Source: Methylobacterium sp. DB0501 (GTDB lineage: Bacteria > Pseudomonadota > Alphaproteobacteria > Rhizobiales > Beijerinckiaceae). Taken from it: a stretch of 64,000 bases of DNA. Both the position numbers and the translations under genes were made by a program. The notes below the pieces were generated by a model. That model was given only the letters and a program-made list of their open reading frames with translations. It had not been told where the DNA came from and did not search any database. The stretch lies in contig NZ_JAAKGV010000002.1 in the NCBI RefSeq assembly GCF_011043735.1, positions 1 through 64,000 of the forward strand, read 5' to 3'. Of this stretch, positions 50,014-60,600 are shown in pieces. Every line of letters starts with the position of its first letter. Within the stretch, counting starts at the first letter, position 1.

Positions 50014-51936
50014 TCAGGTCGGCGGCGCGGCGGCCCGGCGTTCGGCGGACGGGGCGGTTGGCGCGGCTTGGGCCGGAGCCGGTCTGGCGGCAGGCTTCGG
50101 CGTGGCTTTCGCGGCAGGCTTGGCATCGGCCTTGGCATCGGCGCCGACCCCTTGCCCCGTGACGGGCATCGCCGGGGCGGCCTTGACCGAGTCCATCGGC
50201 TTCACGGCCGAAGGCTTGGGGAGAGCGGGCTTCGTGACGGTCGGCTTGGCCGGCACCGGCCTGGCCAGCGCTCCGGTCACCGCGGGCTCGGCTGCCGGCT
50301 TGGCCCATGACTTGGCCGAGGACTTGTCCAACGACTTGTCCAACGACTTGGCCACGTCCTTGCCGGTCTCCTTCCCGCTGTCGAGGCCGTAGACGTCGTC
50401 GCGAAAATGCACGCGGCCGTCGGGGGTGGCGTAGCCGGTCAGGTAGACGAAGGTCACGGGAATGGGCTTCGCCAGCTTGATGTCGCGGCGCTCGCCGGTG
50501 GCGATGCCGGTCTCGATCTCCATCGGGCCCCAGGTCGAGCCGGGGCCGTTCGGGCCCGGCGTGCCGTCGAGCAGCCAGCCGACCAGCGCCTTCACGTCGG
50601 CGACGCGCACGCAGCCCGAGGAGTGGAAGCGCACGTCGCGGGAGAACAGCGATTTCGACGGCGTGTCGTGCATGTAGACCGCGTGCCGGTTCGGCATGTC
50701 GATCCGCACCTGGCCGAGCGAATTGTCGAAGCCCGGATCCTGCCGCAGGGTGTAGTTCACCGCCCGCTCGGTCGACCAGTCGACGGCGGTCGGCTGCACC
50801 TCCTGGCCCTGGCCGTCGAGCATGCGGATGTGCATCTTGGCGAGGTAGCCCGGATCCTTGCGCATGTGCGGGATGATGTCCTTCTTGATGAGGGACACCG
50901 GCACGGTCCAGGTCGGGTTGAAGTTGATATTGGTGATCTTCGTCTCGACCGACGGGGAGGCGCGCTCCGGCTTGCCCACCACCGCGACGTAGCGGCGCGC
51001 GACGCTGCCGTGATCCACCGCCTCCACGGCGGCCGACGGGATGTTGACCACGACGTAGCGCTCGCCGAACGGGAAGCTCGATCCGATCAGGCGGTTGGCC
51101 GAGGCCGCGAGCTGGCGCTGGCGGACGCTCGCCGGCACGTTGAGGGCGGCGAGGGTCTGGCGGCCGACGAGTCCCGTCTCGGCCAGGTTGTGCCGGGCCT
51201 GGAAGCGCTTGAGCGCGGCCATGAGGCCGGGATCGAGCAGGTCGGTCTCCGGGCCGCCGGGAGCCAGATCCTCGGTGAGGACGAGGTGGCGGCGCAGGAG
51301 CGGCACCGCCGGGTTGCGCTCGCCGGGCTTCAGCGTGAGATCGGCCGGCAGCGGCTGCCAGCCGCCGGCCTCGACCAGCACCTGGTAGCGCTCCGCCGCC
51401 CGCAAGGTGTCGAGGAAGGTCGCCGGCGTCAGGGTCGGGGTCGTGTCCTGCGATATGCGCGCCACCACCAGGGGCGGCAGCTCGCGCGAGACTTTTTTCG
51501 GGGCGGGCTTTCCGTCGGCGGGCTTTCCGTCGGCCGCTTTGGCCTCGTTCGGCCTGGCTTCGAGGGATCGCGACTCGCCCGCCTTCGGGGCGGCACCGGG
51601 CTGGATCGGGCCGACCGCGAGCGGCGTCGCCCCGTGCGGAAGGGGCTCGGGTGCCGTCGTGGTCTCGCGCCGGGCGGGTTCGACCGGGGCCGGCGGCACG
51701 GGAGCGGCCTGGGCCTGGGCCTGGGCCTGACCGCCCTGCGCTTGACCCATTTGCCCTTGGCCCGTCTGACCTTGACCTGTCGGACCTTGGCCCGCTTGAG
51801 CCTGGGACGTCTGGTTGGGCACCGGCGCGGGCGGCAGCGGGCCTCCGGGCTCGACGGCCGCCGCGAGGCCGGTGCCGAGCACCCAGGCGAAGGCCGCCGC
51901 CGAGGGCAGGCACGGAAACGCAACACGCAATACCAT
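50014..51936 (-). CDS. L,D-transpeptidase (YkuD) with peptidoglycan-binding domain
   Basis: This 640-residue periplasmic cell-wall cross-linking enzyme has an N-terminal signal (residues 1 to about 28), then a Gln/Gly-rich low-complexity stretch (about residues 42-78, repeats like GQGQTGQGQ). A peptidoglycan-binding domain follows (FQARHNLAETGLVGRQTLAA), then the YkuD catalytic domain with VHFHSSGCVRV-type active site (HSSGCVRVADVKALVGWLLD) carrying the catalytic cysteine. The C-terminal 130 residues are a Lys/Ala/Pro-rich tail with DKSLDKSSAKSWAK. An ATG at 51936 is preferred over the GTG just before it. Confidence 0.92.
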   Translation of the reverse strand: MVLRVAFPCLPSAAAFAWVLGTGLAAAVEPGGPLPPAPVPNQTSQAQAGQGPTGQGQTGQGQMGQAQGGQAQAQAQAAPVPPAPVEPARRETTTAPEPLPHGATPLAVGPIQPGAAPKAGESRSLEARPNEAKAADGKPADGKPAPKKVSRELPPLVVARISQDTTPTLTPATFLDTLRAAERYQVLVEAGGWQPLPADLTLKPGERNPAVPLLRRHLVLTEDLAPGGPETDLLDPGLMAALKRFQARHNLAETGLVGRQTLAALNVPASVRQRQLAASANRLIGSSFPFGERYVVVNIPSAAVEAVDHGSVARRYVAVVGKPERASPSVETKITNINFNPTWTVPVSLIKKDIIPHMRKDPGYLAKMHIRMLDGQGQEVQPTAVDWSTERAVNYTLRQDPGFDNSLGQVRIDMPNRHAVYMHDTPSKSLFSRDVRFHSSGCVRVADVKALVGWLLDGTPGPNGPGSTWGPMEIETGIATGERRDIKLAKPIPVTFVYLTGYATPDGRVHFRDDVYGLDSGKETGKDVAKSLDKSLDKSSAKSWAKPAAEPAVTGALARPVPAKPTVTKPALPKPSAVKPMDSVKAAPAMPVTGQGVGADAKADAKPAAKATPKPAARPAPAQAAPTAPSAERRAAAPPT

Positions 51937-52264
51937 CACCGGCCTCGGACAAGGACGCCCCCCAGGATGGTCACGCCAGGGTTACCAAAAGCCTGCCGGC
52001 CCGACCCGAGGGAGGCGCCGACGACGCGCGTGGCGGGCTTTCCGGCGTTTTCGTCGTGTTCGATGACGGTCGGGCTCCGTACCGGCAGCGTTTTCACGAC
52101 CGCGGCGATGTCCGTATCGCTGTCCGTCATCATGAAAAGCGCCGATCGGCCGGCCCGTTTCCGGGTGCGCCGTCGCGCGCGGGCCCGCAACCTCCGCACA
52201 AGGCAGGCGCGTCACAGAGCAGGAAGGCAGTGTCGCCTGTGCTGGGACGGGATTGGCTTCAGGG
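51937..52264. other. intergenic, 328 bp, upstream of the flagellar operon
   Basis: I see no gene. The region lies between the divergent starts of the L,D-transpeptidase gene and fliF and should contain both promoters. No sigma-54 or clear sigma-70 element stands out. The word ttttcgtcgtgttcgatgac around 52048 is locally less GC-rich. Confidence 0.4.
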
Positions 52265-53968
52265 ATGTCCGGTCGCGAGCAAGCCGAGAGGCTGTGGAGC
52301 AACATCGTCGAGCTCGGGCCCCGGCGTCTCGCCGCCCTCGGGCTGATCGGCCTCGTGGTGTTCCTGGCGGTGGGGTTGGGCGCCTACTACCTGAGCCGGC
52401 CGGCGCAGGAGACGCTCTATACCGGGCTGTCCCGCGAGGACGTGGCCCGCATCGGCGGCGTGCTGAAGGATGCGGGCATCCGCTTCGACGTCAGCGCCGA
52501 CGGTGCCGCCGTGCTGGTGCCCTACGGCAATACCGCCCAGGCCCGGATGCTGCTGGCCGAGAAGGGCCTGCCGCAGAGCTCCAAGTCCGGCTACGAGCTG
52601 TTCAACGATCTCGGCTCGCTCGGCATGACCTCGTTCATGCAGGAGGTGACCCGGGTCCGTGCGCTGGAGGGCGAGATCGCCCGCACGATCCAGGGCATGA
52701 AGGGCGTGCGCGCGGCGCGGGTCCACATCGTGCTCCCCGAGCGCGGCTCGTTCCGGCGTGACCAGCAGCCTCCGTCCGCCTCCGTGGTGGTGCGCACCGA
52801 GCCGGCCGACGACGCCAGCGGCGCCCAGGCGATCCGCCAGCTCGTCGCCTCGGCGATCCCCGGCATGAAGCCCGACCGGGTCACGGTGATCGGCGCCGAC
52901 GGCACGCTGCTCCTGTCGGGCGACGACGGCGCCCAGGCCCCGACCGGCAAGATGGCGAGCCTGGAGAAGGACATGAACCGCGAGGTGCAGGACCGGATCC
53001 GCCGGGCCCTCACCCCCTATCTCGGCCTCGGCAATTTCGAGGTCAGCGTCGCGGCCCAGCTCAATACCGACAAGACCTCGACCAACGAGACGATCTACAA
53101 CCCCGACCAGCAGGTCGCGCGCTCGGTCCGCTCGGTCCGCGAGAACGAGAACAGCCAGAACCGCAACGCCCAGCGGCCGACCAGCGCGCAGCAGAACCTG
53201 CCCGACCAGCGCACCCGCTCGGACGGCAACGACACCGCCAGCAACGAGACCTCCAAGAAGGAGGACCTCACCAACTACGAGATCAGCCAGCGGAACATCC
53301 AGACGGTGAGCGACGGCTATGCCGTGAAGCACCTCTCGGTGGCGGTGCTGGTCAACCGCTCGCGCCTCGCGGCCCAGTCCGGCCAGGCGGGCCAGCCCGG
53401 CCAGGACGCCGCCAGCGTCAACCTCGACAAGCAGATCGCCGAGATCGAGCAGATCGTCGCCTCGGCCGCGGGTGCGAGCAAGGACCGCGGCGACACGGTC
53501 AAGGTCGCGGCGGTGAGCTTCATCAACGACGGCCAGGCCCTGGAGCCGGTGCCGCCGCTCAGCATCGCCGACGTGATGATGCGCCAGTCCGCCACCCTCA
53601 TCAACGCGGCGACCATCCTGGTGGTGGCCGGCCTGCTGATCTGGTTCGGCCTGCGCCCGGCGCTCCGCGCCATCCTGGCGGTGCCGGAGGCGGCCCAGGC
53701 CGAGGTCGCGGCGCTTGCCGCCGCGGGCGCCGTCGCCGCCCTGCCGGGCGGGACCGAGGCCGGCGCCTTGCCGGCGCCGGGCGCCGCTCCGGGCCAGCCG
53801 GCGCTCGCCGGCCCCGAGGGCATGCCCGCCATGGCGAGCCTGATCGAGGACATGGCCGAGAAGGCGAAGAACTCGCCGCAGAAGCGCCTGGAGCAGATGA
53901 TCGACGTCGACGAGGAGCAGGTCGCCGCCATCCTCAAGCGCTGGCTGCTGCGTGAGGAGCCGGCGTGA
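52265..53968 (+). CDS. fliF: flagellar M-ring protein FliF
   Basis: This 567-residue protein builds the MS ring in the inner membrane at the flagellar base. Two transmembrane segments bracket a large periplasmic region (LGLIGLVVFLAVGLGAYYL near the start and AATILVVAGLLIWFGLRPAL near residue 460). Ring-building motifs are present (ETLYTGLSREDVARIGGVLK, MTSFMQEVTRVRALEGEIAR, ARVHIVLPERGSF). The C-terminal FliG-binding tail includes QKRLEQMIDVDEEQVAAILK. The start is ATG 52265, 12 bases after an earlier in-frame ATG. It leads a six-gene flagellar operon. Confidence 0.96.
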   Translation: MSGREQAERLWSNIVELGPRRLAALGLIGLVVFLAVGLGAYYLSRPAQETLYTGLSREDVARIGGVLKDAGIRFDVSADGAAVLVPYGNTAQARMLLAEKGLPQSSKSGYELFNDLGSLGMTSFMQEVTRVRALEGEIARTIQGMKGVRAARVHIVLPERGSFRRDQQPPSASVVVRTEPADDASGAQAIRQLVASAIPGMKPDRVTVIGADGTLLLSGDDGAQAPTGKMASLEKDMNREVQDRIRRALTPYLGLGNFEVSVAAQLNTDKTSTNETIYNPDQQVARSVRSVRENENSQNRNAQRPTSAQQNLPDQRTRSDGNDTASNETSKKEDLTNYEISQRNIQTVSDGYAVKHLSVAVLVNRSRLAAQSGQAGQPGQDAASVNLDKQIAEIEQIVASAAGASKDRGDTVKVAAVSFINDGQALEPVPPLSIADVMMRQSATLINAATILVVAGLLIWFGLRPALRAILAVPEAAQAEVAALAAAGAVAALPGGTEAGALPAPGAAPGQPALAGPEGMPAMASLIEDMAEKAKNSPQKRLEQMIDVDEEQVAAILKRWLLREEPA

Positions 53969-54930
53969 TGAGCGCGGTGATCGCCCGCTACCTGCCGGAA
54001 TTCCCGCCCGACACGATCCCGGGGCAAGTCCAGGTCCCGGGGCAACTCCCCGCCGGGGTTCCGGCGCTGCCCTCGCCTCAGGCGCATGGCTCCCAGACCC
54101 TTGCCTCCCCGGCGCTCGGCAACCCCTGGGCCGGCCTCGCCCGCGCGCCCGCGCCGCTCCCGGACGCGCCGGACGCGATCCGGGTCGAGCCGGCCCGGGT
54201 CCCGGGTTCGCCTGCAGTCTCGCCCAAGAGCCTGGCCGACATCTGGCGCGAGGGCCTGCACGCCCTCGTCGCCCCGTCATCCGCCGCCAGGGCGCCCGTC
54301 GCCCCGGTCGCCGTTGAGCCGCCGCCCGCTCCCGCCGCCATCGGTCCCCTCGTCAAGCCGCTCGCGCTCAGACCGTCTGGGTCCAATCCGCCCGGACCCA
54401 AGCGCGAGACGCCGGAGGAGCGCGCCGCGCTCCTCGCCGAGGCCGAGGAACGCGGCCGGCAGCAGGGCTTGGCCGAGGCGCGCAGGGAGGCCGAGACCGC
54501 CCGCCTGCGGGCGGCCGAGGAGGCCGAGGCCCGCCTCGTCGAGGCGCGCCGCCACTGGAGCGCGGCCGAGGCCGAGGCCCTGGCCGACGGCTTCTCGGCG
54601 GCGCTCCGCGCCCTCGACGCGACCCTCTCCGACCGGATCGCCCGGCTGCTGGTGCCGGTGCTGACCGACGCCCTGCGCCGCCAGGCGGTGGCCGAGCTGA
54701 GCAGCACCCTGACGCGGCTCCTGGCCGAGCCGCAGGCCGCCACCGTGCGGGTGAGCGGGCCCGAGGACCTGCTGGCAGCGCTCGCCGCCCGGCTCGGGCC
54801 GCTCGCCGCCGCGGTGTCGTTCACCCCGGCCGAGACCGCCGAGGTGCAGGTGAGCGCCGACCAGACCGTGATCGATACCCAGCTCGGCGCCTGGACGCGC
54901 CTCATCGCGGCAGCGGTGGCGGAGACCTGA
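53968..54930 (+). CDS. fliH: FliH-like flagellar export regulator
   Basis: This 320-residue cytoplasmic protein has a long Pro/Ala-rich N-terminal region, a charged coiled coil (EERAALLAEAEERGRQQGLA then EARREAETARLRAAEEAEA), and a FliH-type C-terminal domain (LLVPVLTDALRRQAVAELSS, TVRVSGPEDLLAALAARLGP). FliH would hold the FliI ATPase inactive until docking. The start overlaps the fliF stop (TGATG). Assignment rests on architecture and position; no fliI is in this window. Confidence 0.75.
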   Translation: MSAVIARYLPEFPPDTIPGQVQVPGQLPAGVPALPSPQAHGSQTLASPALGNPWAGLARAPAPLPDAPDAIRVEPARVPGSPAVSPKSLADIWREGLHALVAPSSAARAPVAPVAVEPPPAPAAIGPLVKPLALRPSGSNPPGPKRETPEERAALLAEAEERGRQQGLAEARREAETARLRAAEEAEARLVEARRHWSAAEAEALADGFSAALRALDATLSDRIARLLVPVLTDALRRQAVAELSSTLTRLLAEPQAATVRVSGPEDLLAALAARLGPLAAAVSFTPAETAEVQVSADQTVIDTQLGAWTRLIAAAVAET

Positions 54931-54931
54931 G

Positions 54932-56290
54932 ATGTCCGAGGGCCACCAGGAAATCATCATCATCAAGCGCCACGGCGACCACGAGGACGGTCATCACGGC
55001 GGCGCGTGGAAGATCGCGCTCGCCGACTTCATGACCGCCATGATGGCGCTGTTCCTGGTGATGTGGCTGATCAACTCGACCAGCAAGGAGCAGAAGCAGA
55101 CCATCGCCGAGTACTTCAACCCGGTGAAGCTCGCCGAGGTCACCCACGACAAGAAGGGCCTGCGCGATCCCCACGACACGCCCTCCGAGCCCGGCGCCGA
55201 GGGCGGCAAGGCCGAGGGCAAGGGCGGCGAAGGCAAGGGCGAGGGGAAGGGCGAGGGCAAGGCCGGCGACAAGGCGAGCGAGGCCGCGCCGGGCAGCCGC
55301 GCGCGGGAATCGGCCCTGTTCCAGGACCCCTACGCGGTGCTGGCGCGGCTGGCCGCCGAGGGCGACCGTGGCGACACGGCGAGCGCCGACGCGGCGGCGC
55401 TCGAGACCGGCCAGCCCGGCATCAGCGGCGGCGACGCGGCGCGCGATCCGTTCGATCCGCTCTACTGGCAGGTCGAGCCGCTGCCGCGCCACCGCACCGA
55501 ACGGCCGGGCAAGGTCGGCACCGCCGTGAAGGCCCCGGCCGAGAACCGCCTCGACGCCGCCGGCCAGGTGGCTTCGGCCAAGGCTCGGGAGACCGCGCGC
55601 GACCCGAAGGACCCGCCCACCCGCGTCGCCTCGGCCGACGACGCGCTGCCGCTCACCCCGCGCGATCCGGCCAAGGATGCGGTCAAGGATGCAGCGAAGG
55701 ACGCCGCGCCGAAGGCCGCCGCCCTCAAGGAGCCGGCGCCCAAGGATCCCGCGAGGGATGCGGCGCCCAAGGATCCCGCGAAGGACGCCGGCAAGGACGC
55801 CGCCAAGGACAAGGCGGCCGAGACCGCCGCGGTCGCCGCGATGAAGGCCGAGATCGCCAAGGCCGTGGCGCCGCTCTCGACCGGCGCCCCGATGCCGAAG
55901 GTCGAGGTGCGCCGCTCCGGCGAAGGCATCCTCATCAGCATCACCGACGAGATCGACTTCAGCATGTTCGGTATCGGCTCGGCCGAGCCGACCCCTAAGG
56001 TGGTGCGGGCGATCGACAAGATCGCCAAGGTCATCAACGGCCGGCCGGGCCGCATCGTGGTCCGCGGCCATACCGACGGGCGGCCGTTCCGCTCCGAGTC
56101 CTACGACAACTGGCGCCTCTCGACGGCCCGGGCGCAGATGGCGTCCTACATGCTGGTGCGCGGCGGCGTCGACGAATCGCGCATCGAGCGCATCGAGGGC
56201 TACGCCGACCGCCAGCCTCGTAACCCCGCCGACCCGAAGGCGGCGGAGAACCGGCGCATCGAGATCCTGCTGCGGGGGCTGCCCGAATGA
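54932..56290 (+). CDS. motB: flagellar motor stator protein MotB
   Basis: This 452-residue stator subunit anchors the motor to peptidoglycan and conducts protons with MotA. The single helix has the critical aspartate in WKIALADFMTAMMALFLVMW. The periplasmic end carries an OmpA-type peptidoglycan-binding domain (GRIVVRGHTDGRPF and NWRLSTARAQMASYMLV). Between them is a linker of about 200 residues very rich in Lys, Asp, Ala and Gly (KDPARDAAPKDPAKDAGKDA). No motA is present here. It is followed by motC with an ATGA overlap. Confidence 0.95.
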   Translation: MSEGHQEIIIIKRHGDHEDGHHGGAWKIALADFMTAMMALFLVMWLINSTSKEQKQTIAEYFNPVKLAEVTHDKKGLRDPHDTPSEPGAEGGKAEGKGGEGKGEGKGEGKAGDKASEAAPGSRARESALFQDPYAVLARLAAEGDRGDTASADAAALETGQPGISGGDAARDPFDPLYWQVEPLPRHRTERPGKVGTAVKAPAENRLDAAGQVASAKARETARDPKDPPTRVASADDALPLTPRDPAKDAVKDAAKDAAPKAAALKEPAPKDPARDAAPKDPAKDAGKDAAKDKAAETAAVAAMKAEIAKAVAPLSTGAPMPKVEVRRSGEGILISITDEIDFSMFGIGSAEPTPKVVRAIDKIAKVINGRPGRIVVRGHTDGRPFRSESYDNWRLSTARAQMASYMLVRGGVDESRIERIEGYADRQPRNPADPKAAENRRIEILLRGLPE

Positions 56291-57612
56291 GCCGCCGCCG
56301 CATCGCCGGCCTCGCGCTCGCCGGGCTCCTCCTCGCGGCCGGGCCGATGTCGGGCATGCCGTCGGCCCTGGCGGCCGGGGACGGGCATGGCGACGGCCAC
56401 GCCGCACCGGCCACCGATTCCCACGGCGGGGGACATGGTGGGGGAGGGGACGGCCATGGCGGCCACGCCGCGCCGGCCAAGCCCATCGAGCCGCTGCCGG
56501 TCGCGCCCCGCGGCCTGCCGGTCGAGCTGGTGCGCACGCTCCAGCTGCTCCAGGACCGCATCGCCCGCGGCTCGACTCAGGCCCACCTCGCCCAGCGCCA
56601 GCTCCTCGGCCATATCGAGCAGCGCCTGCTCGCCCTCGAACCCGAGGCCTGGGCGGCGCCCGAGAATGTCCGGGCGGGGGTGGTCTTCGCGCTCAGCGGC
56701 GGCGGTCCGGGGCTGCTGCGGCGGATGCTCGAGACGGGCAAGCTGCCCGACGGCGATGCGCCCCTGGTGCAAGGCGCGCTCGCCTATCTCGAGGGGCGGG
56801 AGCGCGAGGCGCGCACCCTGCTCGGCCGCTTCGACGCCCGCACGCAAGCCCCCGGCCTCGCCGGCCAGCTCGCCCTGACCCAGGCGGCCGTCACGGTGCG
56901 CGAGGCGCCCCGCAAGGCGATCGAGCTCCTCGACCTCGCCCGGCTGCTCGCGCCCGGCACCCTGGTGGAGGAGGGGGCCTTGCGCCGCGAGATCTTCATC
57001 CACGCCCAGGGCGGGGACGCGAAGCGCTTCGAGGCGCTGTCGATCCAGTATCTGCGGCGCTTCCGCCGCTCGGTCTATGCCGGCAACTTCCGCCAGCGCT
57101 TCGCCACGGCCCTGACCCGGCTCGATTTCGGCACCGACCGCGCCCGGGTCGCCCGGCTCGAACGGATGCTGGACGAGATCGAGCCGGGCGAGCGGCGCGA
57201 CCTCTACCTGCTGGTCGCCCGGGCCGGGCTGGAGCAGGGCCGGCGCGAAACCGCGACCTTCGCGGCCGAGCGGGCGCTGAGCCTCGCCGGCCCCGACAGC
57301 GAGGCTGCGTCCCGGGCCCGGCTCTATCGCGCCGCCGCCCTGATCGTCGTCGACGGACGCTACGAGGAAGGACTCGACTCCCTGCGCGGCATCGACCGGG
57401 CCGGGCTCGACCCGTCCGACCTCCGCCTCCTCGACGCCGCGCTCTCCACCGCCGGCCAGATCCGCGGCGGCGTCCCGCCGGCGCCGGTGGCCGCCGCCGC
57501 CGAGCCCGCCCCGCCCGCCCCCCGACGCCAGCTTCCCGAAGCCGCCTCGATCGCCCGGGCGCGGGAGGCGCTCGCGCAGGTCGACCGGATGATCGACAGG
57601 ACCGACCCGTGA
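56287..57612 (+). CDS. motC: periplasmic motility protein MotC
   Basis: This 441-residue exported protein has a Sec signal (residues 1-29) followed by a His/Gly-rich segment (GDGHGDGHAA, HGGGHGGGGDGHGGHAA) that could bind metal, and a helical-repeat body (PVELVRTLQLLQDRIARGST, FEALSIQYLRRFRRSVYAGN). It matches the MotC family of rhizobia, which stabilises MotB in the periplasm. It overlaps motB and fliK on either side. The His-rich stretch is stronger than I would expect for the family. Confidence 0.88.
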   Translation: MSRRRIAGLALAGLLLAAGPMSGMPSALAAGDGHGDGHAAPATDSHGGGHGGGGDGHGGHAAPAKPIEPLPVAPRGLPVELVRTLQLLQDRIARGSTQAHLAQRQLLGHIEQRLLALEPEAWAAPENVRAGVVFALSGGGPGLLRRMLETGKLPDGDAPLVQGALAYLEGREREARTLLGRFDARTQAPGLAGQLALTQAAVTVREAPRKAIELLDLARLLAPGTLVEEGALRREIFIHAQGGDAKRFEALSIQYLRRFRRSVYAGNFRQRFATALTRLDFGTDRARVARLERMLDEIEPGERRDLYLLVARAGLEQGRRETATFAAERALSLAGPDSEAASRARLYRAAALIVVDGRYEEGLDSLRGIDRAGLDPSDLRLLDAALSTAGQIRGGVPPAPVAAAAEPAPPAPRRQLPEAASIARAREALAQVDRMIDRTDP

Positions 57613-60600
57613 CCCCCCTCGACGCGATGCTGCCGGGCCCGCAACCCCGCTTCGACGGTGCCCGCAAGTCCGGCGAGCCGGTCCTGCCCGGCCCCGGTCC
57701 CGGATTCGACGCCGTGCTCGACGGTCTCGAGAGCCGCGCGGCCGCGCCGGAGGCCGGAACCTCCGCGGGGGCGACCGAAGCGGGCGCCGAGGCGGCGCCG
57801 CGTCCCTCGGTCCTCGGTGCGCTCCTCGCCGGCCCGGCCGGAGCGCCGTCCGCGACCCCGCTCCGCCAGGGCGGGGCTGATCTCGCCGCCCTGATGGAGC
57901 GGGCAGCGGGCCGGGCGCCCGCGACCGGCGCTACGGGCGCCGCGGGCGCCGCCCTCGCACCGCAGGCCGCCCCGGCCGCGGCGGCGAGCGCGTCGGCCGC
58001 GGCGTCGGCCGCTCCCGCTGCAGCCGTCCCGCAGGACACCGCCGCGCCGGCCCCCCTGACGGCCGATGCGAAGCCGAGCCGGGCGCCCTCCGCCCGCTCG
58101 CAGCCCGGCGCGTCGGCGCGCGCACTCTCGCCGCAGCCGGAGGCGCAGCCCCGTGCCGCCTCGGATCCCGCCGTCTCGGATCTGGCTGCATCGGATCTTG
58201 TCGATTCGGACTTCGTCATCTCGGGCTCGGCCGCCTTCGACGGTGCCGTGGCGGCCGAGGAACCGGCCGCCACGACCGACGCGGGTCCGGCGCCGGAGTC
58301 CGAAACCGGATCCGTCTCCGCCCCGGCCGCGCCGTTCGTCCCGGTGGCCTGGCCGGTTCGCACCGATCTCGGCGCGGCTCCGGCGGCCGGACTGGGCGCC
58401 TCGGCGCGGCTCTCCCGGCCCGCGGCCGAGACGGCCCCCGCCACCGCCGTTCCACTCCCGGCCCTCGCGCGAGCGGTCGTCGCACGGGCGGAGTCGGTGC
58501 CGGCGCAACTCGGGCTGGCCGGCACGGCGTCGGCGGGCGTGGCGCCCACGGGATTGTCCCAGGCGGGCGTGCCCGAGTTAGGCTCGGCACAGGCAGGCTC
58601 GGCACAGGCAGGCTCGGCACAGGCAGGCTCGGCACAGTCAGGCTCGGCTCAAGCGGGCTTGGCCTGGACGAATGGGTCGCAGGTGGCGTCCGGCGCCGCG
58701 GCGCGACCGGTCGCGGCGGTGGTCGCGCAGGAGACTCATTTCGCCCCGGTCGCGTCGCCGTCCGCCGCCCTGCGTTCCGCCGGTGCGGCGCAGGCCGGAG
58801 CCCCCGGCGCCGTCGCGTCACCGGGCGGGGCGGCATCGCCGGTCCGGACGGCCCTTGCCGGCCTCCTTCAGCAGGCCGCGGAGCCGGTGCCGGCCGCCCC
58901 GATCCCCCCGGCCGCCCCGGTGCCGGCGATCGATGTCGTTCGGCCCGGAACGCCGGCTGCCGCGCCGCTCGTCGTGCCGGCAGGCGCGCCGGCCGCGATG
59001 CCCGTCGCCGCGGCGTTCACGCCGCAACCCGATGCCGACCCGGTCCCGGCGGACGCGTCGCCGGCTGCCCGAACGGCGGCCCCGGTCGCGGTCGCTCCCG
59101 CCGCCGATGCGGCGCTCCCGGCGGCGCCGCCCCTGGACACCGCCGCCGGCCCGCGGGTCCCGGCCGGTTCCGAGCCGCCGCGCGACGATCCGCGACTGGC
59201 CGCGGCGCCGACGGCCTCCGCGACCGGCGGAACCTCGGCGGCTCCCGCCGCCGCGCTGCCGCCCGATCCGGCTCCGGTGATCCCGCTCGCCTCGCCGGCC
59301 GCCTCCGGCGCCGCGCCGGTCGCCGCCGCGCTGCCGCCCGGCCCGGCTCCGGCGAACCCGTCCGCCTCGCCGGCCGCCTCCGGCGCCGTGCCGGTCGCCG
59401 CCGCGCTGCCGCCCGGCCCGGCTCCGGCGAACCCGTCCGCCTCGCCGACCGCCTCCGGCGCCGTGCCGGTCACCGCCGCGCTGCCGCCCGATCCGATTCC
59501 GGTGATGTCGTCCGCCCCGTCGGCGGCCGACGGCGCCGCGCCCTCCGCATCGCCCCGACCCGAGGCTCCGGTCCCCCGACCCCTCGGCGAGCCGAACCGC
59601 GCGGGCGCAGCCTCCGACGCCGTGCCGCAGGCTCCGGCCGGCGCCGCTCCGGCCCCCGCCGCTCCGCCACCCGCAGCGGCGGCTCCGTCCGTCGTGCCGT
59701 CGCCGCTCCAGGCCGGCCGTACCGCCGAGGCCCTGCCCGGTGCCGGGGCGACGACGCCCGGGGGCAGCGCCCGGACGCCCGCCGCGCCGGATCGCGATCC
59801 CTCCGCCGAGGGCGAATCCGCAGTGACGCCCGAAGCGGCGCCCGAGATGCCCGGCCCGGCCCGGATCGTGGACCGGCTGCGCCAGGGCGAAGCCGGCCGT
59901 CACGAGCCCTCGCCCGAGGCCCGGCTGACGCCGCAGGCCAGGCTGGCACAGGCCGGCCTCTCGCCCGAGGCCGGATCGACCGCCTCGGCGGAACGCCGCG
60001 CCGAGGGGCCGGCGGATCCGGTTGCCGGGACAACCGTCCCGGTGCAGGGGGCGACGCCCGCCGTTCCGGCGACATTGCCCGCCGCCACCCTGCGCCAGAT
60101 CGCCGACGCGGTGACGACCGGGGCCGCGTCGCTGCCCGACAGCGCCTCGGTCCGGGCCGGAGCGGCCGCGGCGGCGCTCAGCGCCGCCGCCCAGGCGGAG
60201 GGACCGGTGCGGCTCCTGACGCTGCAGCTGCGGCCGGCCGAACTCGGCCAGGTCCTGGTTCGGATGCGGCTTCAGGACGGCCGCCTCGAGATGAGCCTGC
60301 GCGCCGAGCGCGAGGAGACGGCGGAGCTCCTGCGGCGTGACGGCGGCCTGCTGACCGCCCTGGTGCGCGAGTCCGGCTACCAGCCCGACCTCGTCACGGT
60401 CCAGGCCGGCCGCCTGCCGGGCCAGGAATTGCCGGCTCACGAGGCGACGCCGCAGGGCGGCCAATCCCTGCCGGCCTTCGCCGGCGGCCAGCAGCAGGGC
60501 GGCGCGAGCCCGGACCAGCCGGCCCGCCGCAATCCCGACGCGTCCGAGGAAGGCGGGCGCCGGAGCATGGAGCAGAGAGATGACACGCATCACGGCGATC

